Below, one piece after another: positions 17,873 to 26,012 of a DNA stretch of 51,895 nucleotides. Made by a program: the position numbers and the translations under genes. Source of the DNA: Methylicorpusculum sp. (lineage in GTDB: Bacteria; Pseudomonadota; Gammaproteobacteria; Methylococcales; Methylomonadaceae). The notes under the pieces are model-generated. The model was given only the letters and a program-made list of their open reading frames with translations. It did no database searches and was not told the origin of the DNA. Position 1 is the first letter of the stretch. Every line of letters starts with the position of its first letter. Location of the stretch: positions 1-51,895 of the forward strand of contig NZ_JAUSBX010000097.1 of assembly GCF_030651835.1 (NCBI RefSeq). Direction: 5' to 3'.

Positions 17873-18619
17873 ATGACTTTTAGGCTTACGGTTAGTCCTG
17901 ATTTTACCCCTGATCATCTTCCCGGCTGGTACATCTTTAATACCTGGCTGCAGAAACAGCTGGGAGAGGGCATCCATCTTGAAATGTACAACAGCTTTCA
18001 GGCGCAACATGAGGCGATTGTTAAAGATCAGATTGACTTGATCTATGCCAATCCATTTGATGCGGCAATGCTGGTGCGGGAAAGGGGTTTTCTGCCGCTG
18101 GTCAAAGCCCACGGCTTATCCGACGAAGCCATAATTGCCGTCAACGCCGAAAGTCCTGCTAAGGATGTCGCCGATTTGGCGCCGGGTACCCGAGTAGCGG
18201 CCACCGAAGACCCGGATGTACGATTAATGGGCATGATTATGCTGGAGCCTGCCGATTTGACCAGCAGCAATATCGACTTACATCTCTGCGACACCTATGT
18301 TTTAGTGGCTAAAAAATTATTGAGAGGCGAAGCGGATGCCGGTATTTTTTTAGCGGAAGCGTTTGATGATTTGTCCGGAATGATCAAAAAGCAGCTTAAA
18401 GTGCTGGTACATAGTCAAATAGGCGTGATTCAACATGTTTTGATGGTTGGCCCCAGACTGACTGATCGCCGTGACGAACTACGTGATTTACTGTTAGCCA
18501 TGCCTTCGGATGAAAAAGGACAGGACGTATTAAACAATTTGGGCTTTGATGCGTTAATCAACGTCGAAGACGAAGAGATGGAATTTATGATTGATTTAAT
18601 GGATACCCTTAATACTTAA
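17873..18619 (+). CDS. PhnD-like periplasmic-binding-fold protein without signal peptide
   Basis: A 248-residue protein with the fold of phosphonate/phosphite-binding proteins: LTVSPDFTPDHLPGWYIFNT, YNSFQAQHEAIVKDQIDLIY, PGTRVAATEDPDVRLMGMIM and LLRGEADAGIFLAEAFDDL. Family proteins are normally secreted, but no signal peptide or lipobox is seen from ATG 17873 (GGAG 8 bases upstream) or from ATG 17825. No ABC transporter genes are near. A cytoplasmic ligand sensor feeding the PAS/GTPase module is the inferred role. Confidence 0.7.
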   Translation: MTFRLTVSPDFTPDHLPGWYIFNTWLQKQLGEGIHLEMYNSFQAQHEAIVKDQIDLIYANPFDAAMLVRERGFLPLVKAHGLSDEAIIAVNAESPAKDVADLAPGTRVAATEDPDVRLMGMIMLEPADLTSSNIDLHLCDTYVLVAKKLLRGEADAGIFLAEAFDDLSGMIKKQLKVLVHSQIGVIQHVLMVGPRLTDRRDELRDLLLAMPSDEKGQDVLNNLGFDALINVEDEEMEFMIDLMDTLNT

Positions 18620-19268
18620 TATCAACAACTGGCCCAAGCCTAAACTATCGGCACAATCGGATTCATTTTGCACCGGCGCTGGTTATTTAGGGATGTGGTT
18701 TCAAGAGAAAAACGCGAAGGATGCGGTTCGTGCCTCACCGTATCCTTCGGCTCATAGATTTAATTTGTTCGGAATAGATGTTCGTCAAGCAGAGCTTGAG
18801 GGTAGGCATTCCCAAGCAGGAGCTTGGGAACGAGATATTGAACCGGTGGGTTTCGTGGTCGCGAGGTCCGAGAGTATGGTTAAGTTTTGGGCAGCAGGTA
18901 CGCTGTCCATGACTTAGGATTCGGTCATAAATAACTTCCCTATTTTATGTAGGTCTCGGTTGCTCGATGGCAGGTGTCGGCGACATGGAGCTGCCGTAAA
19001 GCCGACACGGACTTATTCACGGCGTCCTGTCAGACGATCCACCGAACCCCACACACAGTCAAGCTTGTGGAGGTTATTTTGTGCTTATTCCTAAGCTTCA
19101 ACTCAAACGCCTGACTTAAGGATGCGGTAACGGTCAACATGACAACCTAAAATTTCACCTATTGGCTCAGTTTGGATGAGATACGGAATGGAAAAACACT
19201 GCAGTTCAAAAATTTAGTGTTGCAACCCAGGTTTCGCGGTAGATATACTGTTAACAGCTTAATAACTT
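18620..19268. other. Non-coding island DNA with repeat remnants
   Basis: No supported gene; a 74-codon frame at 18693-18917 runs through a REP copy and is rejected. Present are one REP-like copy (18783-18837) with extended upstream similarity to the copy near 21.44 kb, and about 60 bases from 18979 (GGTGTCGGCGACATGGAGC, then GCCGTAAAGCC and ACGGCGTCCTG) that resemble the core of the MITE-like family in diverged form. Confidence 0.5.
18783..18837 (+). repeat. REP-like palindromic repeat, copy R1
   Basis: Two adjacent short hairpins: CAAGCAGAGCTTG, then CCCAAGCAGGAGCTTGGG, joined by AGGGTAGGCATT. The same module recurs at about 20.38, 21.0 and 21.47 kb around the tyrosine transposase gene, which marks it as the element that enzyme acts on. 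Confidence 0.75.
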
Positions 19269-19275
19269 GTTAGCT
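19269..19275 (+). other. Possible cassette boundary (GTTAGCT)
   Basis: The heptamer GTTAGCT lies 10 bases before the start codon of the HEPN-motif gene. It is nearly the reverse complement of GGCTAAC, which opens the attC-like site after the gene. This is the geometry of an integron cassette, in which the gene is packed between two core sites. One heptamer alone is weak evidence. Confidence 0.4.
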
Positions 19276-19285
19276 GCGAAAAGAA

Positions 19286-20293
19286 ATGGAAGTTTCAACT
19301 AGACCTGTTTACCTTTCCTTGAATGGAATACCGACGAATACGCCAAGTAATCCTGATCAGATCTATTTTATTCGCGAGCCACAGGGTACTTGGGTCCCCT
19401 TTAGAGGCAACCTTCTACACGATATCGAGCGAGAATGCGTACAGATTCATGATGCATTTGCAGTATCAATATTCGGCGATCTAAGTTTGTACTACGAATT
19501 CTTGAAGATCTGCCCACCATTCGTTTATGAGGCGGGGATGAATTCAGAGTCTCGCCTTTCTAAAGGTCAGTTCGAACAGCTTCTAGGTAAATTAGGTCGC
19601 AAAGAGGTTAATATGGCCCTCTACCTATTTGATTGCCGCAAACTGGTCAGTGGAATCCAAGAATGCAGCAAGGAAGTGATTCAGCTACAAGGTGAGTTTT
19701 ACCGAGCTTTGAACCTTGATGAGTTCTTCTTGATGCCGTCAGAAATGGAAGAAAATGGAATAAGGTGGATGACGTCTCCTGTAGTGACAAACCTCCATGC
19801 CACCCTTGGGTTTATGTATATCCGTCTGCACAGCTTGCTTGATTACATTACGAAGCTTGGCATTGAGATAGAGAAGATAAAGACCGACTTTTCCGCCTAC
19901 CCGCGTTTGGCATCAAAGAAAGTGCAGTTTGGGGATCGAAAACAAATTTCTATCGAAGGGACGAAAGACACGCTCTTTGAGGACTGCATGCTTGTCCGGG
20001 AAATCGAGTCCGTCCGAAACCATGTGATACATGACGGATTGCTTGATGATATGCCGAAGGCATATAAGGTTACAGAAAATGGAATTGTTATAGAAAAGTT
20101 CATCCTTTTTCCGGATCAAAGCACCGAGGGACGTTTAATGTCGTTTAAGAATCGATGTTTATTTTATAGTTGTGACGAAAAGATCAATTTGCGTCTTCCG
20201 CATGTGGTAAGCGAGTTTCAACGGCGCGAAATAGTCACACTTCGAATGCTACTCAAGATATTGCAGCAAAACACCGGTGATTCGGTGTCTTAA
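19286..20293 (+). CDS. HEPN-motif protein of unknown function, cassette-like gene
   Basis: A 335-residue protein I cannot assign to a named family. Residues 238-250 (VREIESVRNHVIHD) hold an Rx4H pair (Arg244, His249) inside a predicted helix, the signature of HEPN domains, many of which are ribonucleases in toxin and defence systems. An earlier helix (LHSLLDYITKLGIEIEKIK, about 181-199) could be the other half of the bundle. The N-terminal part has no recognised motif. No signal peptide or membrane segment. No antitoxin-like partner is adjacent. It starts 10 bases after a possible cassette boundary and ends 4 bases before an attC-like site, so it probably arrived by transfer. Confidence 0.65.
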   Translation: MEVSTRPVYLSLNGIPTNTPSNPDQIYFIREPQGTWVPFRGNLLHDIERECVQIHDAFAVSIFGDLSLYYEFLKICPPFVYEAGMNSESRLSKGQFEQLLGKLGRKEVNMALYLFDCRKLVSGIQECSKEVIQLQGEFYRALNLDEFFLMPSEMEENGIRWMTSPVVTNLHATLGFMYIRLHSLLDYITKLGIEIEKIKTDFSAYPRLASKKVQFGDRKQISIEGTKDTLFEDCMLVREIESVRNHVIHDGLLDDMPKAYKVTENGIVIEKFILFPDQSTEGRLMSFKNRCLFYSCDEKINLRLPHVVSEFQRREIVTLRMLLKILQQNTGDSVS

Positions 20294-20297
20294 AGAT

Positions 20298-20357
20298 GGC
20301 TAACTATCACGTGAACTAGGCCGGCCGGAAGCCGCGCCAGTTACACGACTCGTTGTC
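20298..20357 (+). other. attC-like integron recombination site
   Basis: Begins GGCTAAC (R'' type) and ends at CGTTGTC (R' type). Between them CGTGAACTAGG can pair with CCAGTTACACG, leaving extra unpaired bases; the outer AAC pairs with GTT, and the spacer between the two paired boxes is mismatched. Paired R box, open spacer, paired L box and extrahelical base is the architecture of folded attC sites. The 60-base length is within their range. The REP copy starts right at the R' end. No integrase gene is in the window. Confidence 0.5.
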
Positions 20358-20406
20358 TCGTTCCCAAGCTCCAGCTTGGGAATGCCTACCTTCAAGCTCT
20401 GCTTGG
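20354..20406 (-). repeat. REP-like palindromic repeat, copy R2
   Basis: Inverted relative to R1, R3 and R4: TCTCGTTCCCAAGCTCCAGC, then GCTTGGGAATGCC and TTCAAGCTCTGCTTGG. It sits just after the 3' end of the tyrosine transposase gene, in mirror orientation to R3 on the other side. Confidence 0.8.
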
Positions 20407-20410
20407 TATT

Positions 20411-20944
20411 TTAATGCAGCAAAACAACAGGTAACAAAGCGTCTTGCCCTGCATAAGCCCGAGCACTTGAATAACGCCAATGTTCTGGCAAGTCCACATA
20501 ACCCCGTTTGACAGGATTGTTATGAATGTAGGCTAATCGCTGCATCAGCATAGTGTCATTACTCATTTCTTCCGGATGTGACCCTTCTTGCCAGAACTGA
20601 TAGTGGCTTTCGGTTTTGTGTTTGCGTTTGTAATACGCAAAATAACTCAGCAAGGTTGTTGCTTTGCGTTGTTCTAATAAATCGAGAATCTGTCTTGCAG
20701 TAAATGATTTGAATTGTTGGATGCGCTTGCTGTGCTGACTACCGCTTGCAATAAAATGCAAGTGATTTTCCAAGATCACATAGGCATGGAGTCTGAAATC
20801 GGTGTTTTCCTGCAACCAAATGAAGCTATCGAACAATAGTTGCACACTTTCCGGCCGGGTGAAAACGGGCTGCCAACCAGCAACCGTCAAGGTGTGGAAG
20901 TAAGGATAGGCTTCGTTCAGAATTTTATAGCGGCTACGACCCAT
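20411..20944 (-). CDS. REP-associated tyrosine transposase (RAYT)
   Basis: A 177-residue Y1-type HUH transposase. The HUH motif is HLH (His61, His63) in ILENHLHFIAS; a candidate catalytic tyrosine is Tyr139 in QRLAYIHNNPVKRGY, a block typical of RAYT proteins. RAYTs nick single-stranded REP hairpins and are thought to spread REP sequences without moving themselves like insertion sequences. The gene lies between REP copies R2 and R3 in opposite orientations, the expected arrangement. Length is normal and no frame damage is seen. Confidence 0.88.
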   Translation of the reverse strand: MGRSRYKILNEAYPYFHTLTVAGWQPVFTRPESVQLLFDSFIWLQENTDFRLHAYVILENHLHFIASGSQHSKRIQQFKSFTARQILDLLEQRKATTLLSYFAYYKRKHKTESHYQFWQEGSHPEEMSNDTMLMQRLAYIHNNPVKRGYVDLPEHWRYSSARAYAGQDALLPVVLLH

Positions 20945-20972
20945 ATTTTAATTTGCACAGAAAACAGCTGTT

Positions 20973-21027
20973 CGACAAGCTGAGCTTGAGGGTAGGCATT
21001 CCCAATCTGGAGCTTGGTAACGAGATA
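20973..21027 (+). repeat. REP-like palindromic repeat, copy R3
   Basis: CGACAAGCTGAGCTTGAGGG, then TAGGCATTCCCAATCTGGAG and CTTGGTAACGAGA. It lies within about 30 bases upstream of the RAYT start codon. The DNA just before it (TTTAATTTGCACAGAAAACA) is shared with R1 and R4, so the repeated unit extends beyond the hairpins. Confidence 0.8.
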
Positions 21028-21104
21028 TCAAAAGAGTGACTGTGTTTTTTGCTGTGTATGCCGATAACCGTATCAGTCTGATTAACGCTTAAAAGGAGAT
21101 TGCC

Positions 21105-21290
21105 ATGCTTGATTCTGTTTCATCCATTACATCACTCGCAACACTAATGTCAGTTCAAAAAACGGGGCAGCAAGTTCAGCTTGCTGTGTTGAATAAAGCA
21201 CAAGATATCCAGGAGCAACAAGGGGAGGCGGTTTTACAATTATTGGAATCTGCTTCAATACCTGCTCAAAGTATCGATGTGCATGCTTGA
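21105..21290 (+). CDS. Small YjfB-like protein
   Basis: A 61-residue protein: MLDSVSSITSLATLMSVQKT, then a Gln-rich helix QQVQLAVLNKAQDIQEQQGE and VLQLLESA. The pattern matches the YjfB family of small putative motility-associated proteins, which have no proven function. AAAAGGAGA 6 bases before the ATG is a strong ribosome binding site and supports a real gene. It lies between REP copies R3 and R4 on the opposite strand to parB. Confidence 0.75.
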   Translation: MLDSVSSITSLATLMSVQKTGQQVQLAVLNKAQDIQEQQGEAVLQLLESASIPAQSIDVHA

Positions 21291-21442
21291 ATAGACCTCC
21301 GCAATATTCTATTTGTTAGGTAATTCGCAAATCCAGCGAGGTAGCATGCGGTGAGGCACGAATCGCATCTGTCGCGTTTGATGCGGTTCCTATTCTCAAC
21401 GCAGCCTATGGCCCATAGCTTTAATTTGCTCAGAAACAGATG

Positions 21443-21499
21443 TTCATCAAGCTGAGCTTGAGGGTAGGCATTCCCAAGCTGGAGCTTGGGAAAGAGATA
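21443..21499 (+). repeat. REP-like palindromic repeat, copy R4
   Basis: TTCATCAAGCTGAGCTTGAG, then GGTAGGCATTCCCAAGCTGG and AGCTTGGGAAAGAGA, with a well-formed 18-base hairpin CCCAAGCTGGAGCTTGGG. About 60 bases of upstream DNA are also similar to the region before R1. It lies between the YjfB-like gene and the 3' end of parB. Confidence 0.8.
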
Positions 21500-21522
21500 T
21501 TCGTATTTCCGCTGATCTCGTT

Positions 21523-21546
21523 AGCTGTTTATCCAGCCAAACAGCT
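21523..21546 (-). terminator. Hairpin at the end of parB
   Basis: AGCTGTTT and AAACAGCT form an 8-bp perfect stem with an 8-base loop; the arm nearest parB overlaps the stop codon. No T run follows on the minus strand, so this is a candidate only. Confidence 0.35.
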
Positions 21547-22435
21547 ATTCTTGCCCTATCAATAATTCTTCTTTTCTGCCCAGCTGTTCAATGATGCCGT
21601 CCAGTTGATCCAGGCTGGAATAGGAAATGACCAGTTTGCCTGAACCGTTTTTCTTTTGATTGATGGCAACCTGAGCCCCCAGTTTGGCGGTCAGGTCGTC
21701 TTGTAAGTTGAGAATATCGCGATCGGGTGTTTGAGCGGATTTTTTCTCGGTGGCATTTTGAATGTCTTTTACCAGGCGCTCTGCAGCCCTGACACTCAAG
21801 CCCTGCCGAGCAATTTTATGTGCGGCGGCCACCTGTTCTGCGCCATCCAATGCAAGCAAAGCTCGGGCATGGCCCATTTCCAGGGCTTTACTGCTCAAAA
21901 GCTTTTTGACTTCCGGGTGCAAATCCATCAGGCGCAATAAATTGGTGATGGTGGTTCTCGATTTGCCGACCGCATCGCCTATCTGTTGGTGAGTGAGCGA
22001 GAATTCGTCCAGCAGTCTTTTAAGCGCTTCCGATTCTTCCAGAGGGTTTAAATCTTCTCTCTGGATATTTTCAATCAAGGCGATGGCCATTGCTGAACGG
22101 TCATCAATCTCTCTGACAATGACCGGAATATCCTGTAAGCCTGCGATTTGTGCGGCGCGCCAGCGGCGTTCTCCGGCGACGATTTCGTATTGATTTTCAC
22201 CCGTTTTGCGCAAAACTACCGGCTGTATAACGCCTTGGGATTTGATTGAATCGGCCAGTTCCTGCAGTTTTTCCGGATCAATGTCTTTTCTGGGTTGATA
22301 TTTTCCGCGCCGCAACCACTCAATCGGTAGCGATTGAATGGCGTTTGATTTTTCCTGAGAGGCAGTATGATTGGATGCGGGCATTTCACCCAATAACGCA
22401 TCCAAACCCCGGCCAAGACCGCGTTTTTTAATCAT
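21545..22435 (-). CDS. parB: Chromosome-partitioning protein ParB
   Basis: A 296-residue CTP-dependent DNA clamp that loads at parS and directs chromosome segregation. Seen: N-terminal ParA-contact stretch KKRGLGRGLDALL, the CTP-binding GERRWR motif (residues 88-93), ENIQREDLNPLEE, the helix-turn-helix LTHQQIGDAVGKSRTTITNL, and the C-terminal dimerisation domain. Starts six bases after the parA stop, so parA and parB are one unit. No consensus parS palindrome was found in the window by eye. Confidence 0.95.
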   Translation of the reverse strand: MIKKRGLGRGLDALLGEMPASNHTASQEKSNAIQSLPIEWLRRGKYQPRKDIDPEKLQELADSIKSQGVIQPVVLRKTGENQYEIVAGERRWRAAQIAGLQDIPVIVREIDDRSAMAIALIENIQREDLNPLEESEALKRLLDEFSLTHQQIGDAVGKSRTTITNLLRLMDLHPEVKKLLSSKALEMGHARALLALDGAEQVAAAHKIARQGLSVRAAERLVKDIQNATEKKSAQTPDRDILNLQDDLTAKLGAQVAINQKKNGSGKLVISYSSLDQLDGIIEQLGRKEELLIGQE

Positions 22436-22441
22436 AATCGC

Positions 22442-23209
22442 TTATTCTTCCTTCTCTTTTCGAATGAGTTCGCCTGCCAGTGCAATATAAGCGACGGCGC
22501 CGCGTGATGCTTTGTCATACATAATGACCGGTAATCCGTGGCTTGGCGCTTCCGCCAACCGAATATTTCTGGGAATACAGGTGCGGAACACTTTGTCTTT
22601 AAAATATTCCAGCAATTGATCCGATACATCTTTGGTCAGGCGACTGCGATTGTCAAACATTGTTCTGAGTATGCCTTCCAGGTGTAATCCGGGGTTGACG
22701 GTCTGAATGTTTCTCAGTGTCGACATCAGTGCCGATAAGCCTTCCAGTGAATAATATTCGCATTGCATGGGAATGAGCACGCTGTGCGCCGCCACCATGG
22801 CATTTAGCGTTAGCATGTTCAAGGCCGGAGGGCAATCAATCAGAATGTAGTCAAACTGATCTTTGATCGGTTCCAGTGCTACGGCCAACCGTCTTTCGCG
22901 GTTTTCTGCGCTCATCAACTGAACTTCGGCAGCCGTCAGATCGGAATTGCCGGGGATGATTGAAAAACCGCATTGCTTTTGTTCAATGATGGTTTCGCTT
23001 ACGGGTATTTTGTCCAATAACAAATTGCAGCTGGAATAAGCCACATGTTCTTTGTCGACGCCGCAGCCCATAGCGGCATTGCCTTGCGGATCGATATCAA
23101 CCAGCAGGACTTTTCGTTGTGCCATGGCCAGCGCGGCAGCCAAATTGACGCTGGTGGTTGTTTTACCGACCCCGCCTTTTTGATTTGTAATAGCAATTAT
23201 TTTTCCCAC
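22442..23209 (-). CDS. parA: Chromosome-partitioning ATPase ParA (Soj)
   Basis: A 255-residue P-loop ATPase. The deviant Walker A motif KGGVGKTTT lies at residues 10-18, with DIDPQGNAA and the Walker B-like DYILIDCPPALN following. It binds DNA non-specifically and pulls ParB complexes. There is no N-terminal DNA-binding extension, as expected for a chromosomal Soj-type protein rather than a plasmid type. The start is GTG with GAGG about 9 bases upstream; the TAG stop of rsmG shares a base with it. Confidence 0.95.
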   Translation of the reverse strand: MGKIIAITNQKGGVGKTTTSVNLAAALAMAQRKVLLVDIDPQGNAAMGCGVDKEHVAYSSCNLLLDKIPVSETIIEQKQCGFSIIPGNSDLTAAEVQLMSAENRERRLAVALEPIKDQFDYILIDCPPALNMLTLNAMVAAHSVLIPMQCEYYSLEGLSALMSTLRNIQTVNPGLHLEGILRTMFDNRSRLTKDVSDQLLEYFKDKVFRTCIPRNIRLAEAPSHGLPVIMYDKASRGAVAYIALAGELIRKEKEE

Positions 23210-23844
23210 TAGAGGACCTCTGCATGTGTGGCCGTTTCAATTTGAACCAGGCATCGCTCGGCCGCAAGCCCCGGTACTACCAGCGGTATTACCTTTGTCT
23301 TGGCTTTGACGGCGGCCAGTTCCTGTTCAGGATGCTGGCCTTTCATGGCCAGCAAGACCCCATCATCAGCCAATAAATGAGCAGTCAATGAAATCATTTC
23401 GGATAAGTGTGTAAACGCGCGAGTAATGACACAATCAAACCTTTCTTCAGGCTGATAGTCTTCGACCCGGCTCTGGTGGATAGAGACATTTTTTAGCTTG
23501 AGTTCCAGTATCGCCTGTTGCACGAAACGGGTTTTCTTGGCGTTACTATCCAATAACGTAAAATGGTATTCAGGCAAGCAAATGGCCAAGGGCAGTCCCG
23601 GTAAGCCCGCTCCTGTCCCGCAATCGATGATGCGCGAGCCTTTGACATAAGGAAGGACGGACAGGCTATCGAGCAAATGCAGGGTAACCATTTCATCCTT
23701 GTTTCTGATGGAGGTCAGATTATAGGCCTTATTCCATTTTTCTATCAGTTGAATAAATGCTAATAACAGATCGATTTGCTGTTCGCTGATTGACAAGCCC
23801 AGTTGATCGAGGCCTGAAACAAGGTTTTTCCGACAAGGCTCCAT
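23209..23844 (-). CDS. rsmG: 16S rRNA (guanine527-N7)-methyltransferase RsmG
   Basis: A 211-residue enzyme (formerly GidB) methylating G527 of 16S rRNA. Seen: KWNKAYNLTSI, the SAM site IIDCGTGAGLPGLPLAI, DSNAKKTRF and DCVITRAFTHL. Size matches the family. It overlaps both mnmG upstream and parA downstream by one or two bases, the classic gidA-gidB-parA-parB order that in many bacteria lies near the replication origin. Confidence 0.95.
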   Translation of the reverse strand: MEPCRKNLVSGLDQLGLSISEQQIDLLLAFIQLIEKWNKAYNLTSIRNKDEMVTLHLLDSLSVLPYVKGSRIIDCGTGAGLPGLPLAICLPEYHFTLLDSNAKKTRFVQQAILELKLKNVSIHQSRVEDYQPEERFDCVITRAFTHLSEMISLTAHLLADDGVLLAMKGQHPEQELAAVKAKTKVIPLVVPGLAAERCLVQIETATHAEVL

Positions 23845-25712
23845 CAGGCGCTTTTCTTTTTAAGATGGACTAATAACAACGAAATCGCTGCCGGGGTGAT
23901 GCCGGGAATGCGCGAAGCCTGGCCTAGCGTTTCCGGTTGCTGCCTGATCAGTTTTTCGCTGACTTCGTTGGACAGTCCGGAGACGCCTTTGTAATCCAGG
24001 CTTTTGGGTAGCTGCAAATGATCGTAACGCCGGGCCCGGTTGATTTCTGTTTGCTGCCTGTCGATATACCCGGCATATTTGGCTTTTATCGCAACCTGTT
24101 CCGAGACTTGCTCGTCAATGTCGCCCAGTTCCAGGAAGCTTAGTAATTGCTGGATTTCAACTTCAGGCCGTCGCAGCAAGTCCATCAGATTGGCTTCGCG
24201 CAGTAGCGGCTTATTCCAGAAAGCTTCCGCTTGCCGGCCTGCTTCCGTGTCCGGTCTGATCCATTTTTTGGACAGATCAGCCTGCAGGGTATCAATAGCT
24301 TGTCGTTTGATTTCGAATGCCATCCAGCGGCCATCGTCTACCAAGCCTAATTCGCGGCCTTTCTCAGTCAACCTGAGGTCGGCATTGTCTTCTCTTAGTA
24401 ACAGGCGGTATTCGGCGCGGCTGGTAAACATCCGGTACGGCTCTTGCGTGCCGCGTGTAATCAGGTCATCGATCATGACGCCCATGTAAGCTTCATCGCG
24501 TCCGGGACACCAGGCTTCAAGGTCTTTGGTTAAGCGTGCCGCGTTCAAGCCTGCGATCAAGCCTTGAGCTGCGGCTTCTTCATAGCCCGTGGTGCCATTG
24601 ATTTGGCCGGCAAAAAACAAACCATCCAGATGTTTGGTTTCGAGAGAGCTTTTCAGGTCTCTTGGATCAAAAAAGTCATATTCAATGGCATAACCCGGAC
24701 GAATGATTTCGGCATTTTCAAAACCGATCATGGAGCGAACCAGCGCATATTGAACGTCAAAAGGCAGACTTGTCGAGATGCCATTCGGATAGACTTCGTT
24801 GGTATTAAGTCCTTCCGGTTCAACGAAAATCTGATGTGAATCTCGATCGGCAAAACGCACGACTTTGTCTTCTATCGACGGACAGTAACGGGGACCAATG
24901 CCTTCAATAATGCCGCTGTACATCGGCGAACGATCCAGACCCGAGCGGATAATGTCGTGAGTCTGGTTATTCGTCCGGGTGATATAGCAGGGAATCTGGG
25001 CTGGGTGTTGGTCGCGTCTGCCCAGGAAAGAAAATACCGGGACAGGATCGTCGCCGTGTTGCTTTTCGAGTTTGCTGTAATCGATGGTCAGTCCGTCGAT
25101 GCGCGGAGGTGTGCCTGTTTTTAGGCGATCAACACGAAACGGCAATTCCCGAAGGCGCTCTGACAGCGCAATGGACGCAGCATCGCCGGCACGGCCGCCG
25201 GCATAGTTTTGTAAGCCGATATGAATTTTTCCACCTAAAAACGTACCGGCGGTCAATACGACAGCACCCGCATGAAAACTGAGCCCCATTTGGGTGATCA
25301 CGCCAACCACGCGGTTATCTTCGACAATCAAGTCGGAAACGGTTTGCTGAAACAACGCCAGATTGGGTTGATTCTCCAGTGCCTTTCGTATGGCAAGTCG
25401 GTAAAGGTTTCGGTCTGCCTGGGCGCGTGTGGCTCTGACCGCGGGTCCCTTGCTGGCATTGAGGATACGGAATTGAATGCCCGACTCGTCGATAGCGCGG
25501 GCCATGATGCCGCCTAACGCGTCGATTTCCTTGACCAAATGTCCTTTGCCTATACCGCCTATGGCAGGATTACAACTCATTTGTCCCAAAGTTTCGAGAT
25601 TTTGAGTCAGCAATAAGGTTTGGGCACCGGTACGCGCAGCAGCCAGAGCGGCTTCTGTTCCGGCATGTCCGCCACCTACCACAACTACATCGAATTTTTT
25701 ATTGAATTTCAC
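23844..25712 (-). CDS. mnmG: tRNA uridine-5-carboxymethylaminomethyl modification enzyme MnmG
   Basis: A 622-residue FAD enzyme that with MnmE modifies the wobble uridine of several tRNAs. Seen: FAD site [20 protein letters not shown] (residues 10-29), [20 protein letters not shown] with its catalytic-type Cys, [14 protein letters not shown], and [18 protein letters not shown]. Full length. The start is GTG 25712. Only 86 bases separate it from the divergent small gene, and no DnaA-box cluster is evident there. Confidence 0.96.
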   Translation of the reverse strand: MKFNKKFDVVVVGGGHAGTEAALAAARTGAQTLLLTQNLETLGQMSCNPAIGGIGKGHLVKEIDALGGIMARAIDESGIQFRILNASKGPAVRATRAQADRNLYRLAIRKALENQPNLALFQQTVSDLIVEDNRVVGVITQMGLSFHAGAVVLTAGTFLGGKIHIGLQNYAGGRAGDAASIALSERLRELPFRVDRLKTGTPPRIDGLTIDYSKLEKQHGDDPVPVFSFLGRRDQHPAQIPCYITRTNNQTHDIIRSGLDRSPMYSGIIEGIGPRYCPSIEDKVVRFADRDSHQIFVEPEGLNTNEVYPNGISTSLPFDVQYALVRSMIGFENAEIIRPGYAIEYDFFDPRDLKSSLETKHLDGLFFAGQINGTTGYEEAAAQGLIAGLNAARLTKDLEAWCPGRDEAYMGVMIDDLITRGTQEPYRMFTSRAEYRLLLREDNADLRLTEKGRELGLVDDGRWMAFEIKRQAIDTLQADLSKKWIRPDTEAGRQAEAFWNKPLLREANLMDLLRRPEVEIQQLLSFLELGDIDEQVSEQVAIKAKYAGYIDRQQTEINRARRYDHLQLPKSLDYKGVSGLSNEVSEKLIRQQPETLGQASRIPGITPAAISLLLVHLKKKSA

Positions 25713-25798
25713 AAGCGTCTTACGGTCAGATAAAATGTTATTTTAATTTGTAACGACTGGTTATCCAAGAAATCCTTTATCTATCAGGAGTATCCCCG

Positions 25799-26002
25799 AT
25801 GAAAAAATGCAAGAAAACCCCGCAAACCGGCAAAGAGGTGGTTTTGAACTTAGTCGCCAAACATGCGCGAACGTTTAATAAAGCCCATGTCTTTCGGGAT
25901 AAAACCAAGTATTGCCGCAAAGCCAAATATAAAAATCAGGAGCCTTTACCCATAGCAAGCGAGGTTATCGGTAAAGGCTTCTCTCATTCGTCGCAAGCTT
26001 AA
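25799..26002 (+). CDS. Small basic protein of unknown function
   Basis: A 67-residue, very basic protein (VAKHARTFNKAHVFRDKTKY, then CRKAKYKNQEPL). Composition suggests RNA or ribosome binding; the layout loosely recalls small ribosome-associated factors, but I cannot name a family and it does not match the ArfA motifs I know. CAGGAG 9 bases before the ATG supports translation. It ends 10 bases from the convergent DksA-type gene and is divergent from mnmG. Confidence 0.65.
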   Translation: MKKCKKTPQTGKEVVLNLVAKHARTFNKAHVFRDKTKYCRKAKYKNQEPLPIASEVIGKGFSHSSQA

Positions 26003-26012
26003 TTACACGGTT

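Noticed and set aside
18693-18917. 74-codon frame in the island
   Set aside because: It runs through a REP copy; the peptide is largely the translated hairpins.
19286-20293. Full toxin-antitoxin pair around the HEPN-motif gene
   Set aside because: No second small gene (MNT nucleotidyltransferase or other antitoxin) is found on either side, so only a single gene is claimed.
21545-25712. parS centromere sites near parAB
   Set aside because: No TGTTTCACGTGAAACA-type palindrome was found by eye in or around the operon.
25713-25798. Replication origin upstream of mnmG
   Set aside because: The gene order hints at origin proximity, but the gap is 86 bases with only one loose DnaA-box-like sequence (TTATCCAAG).
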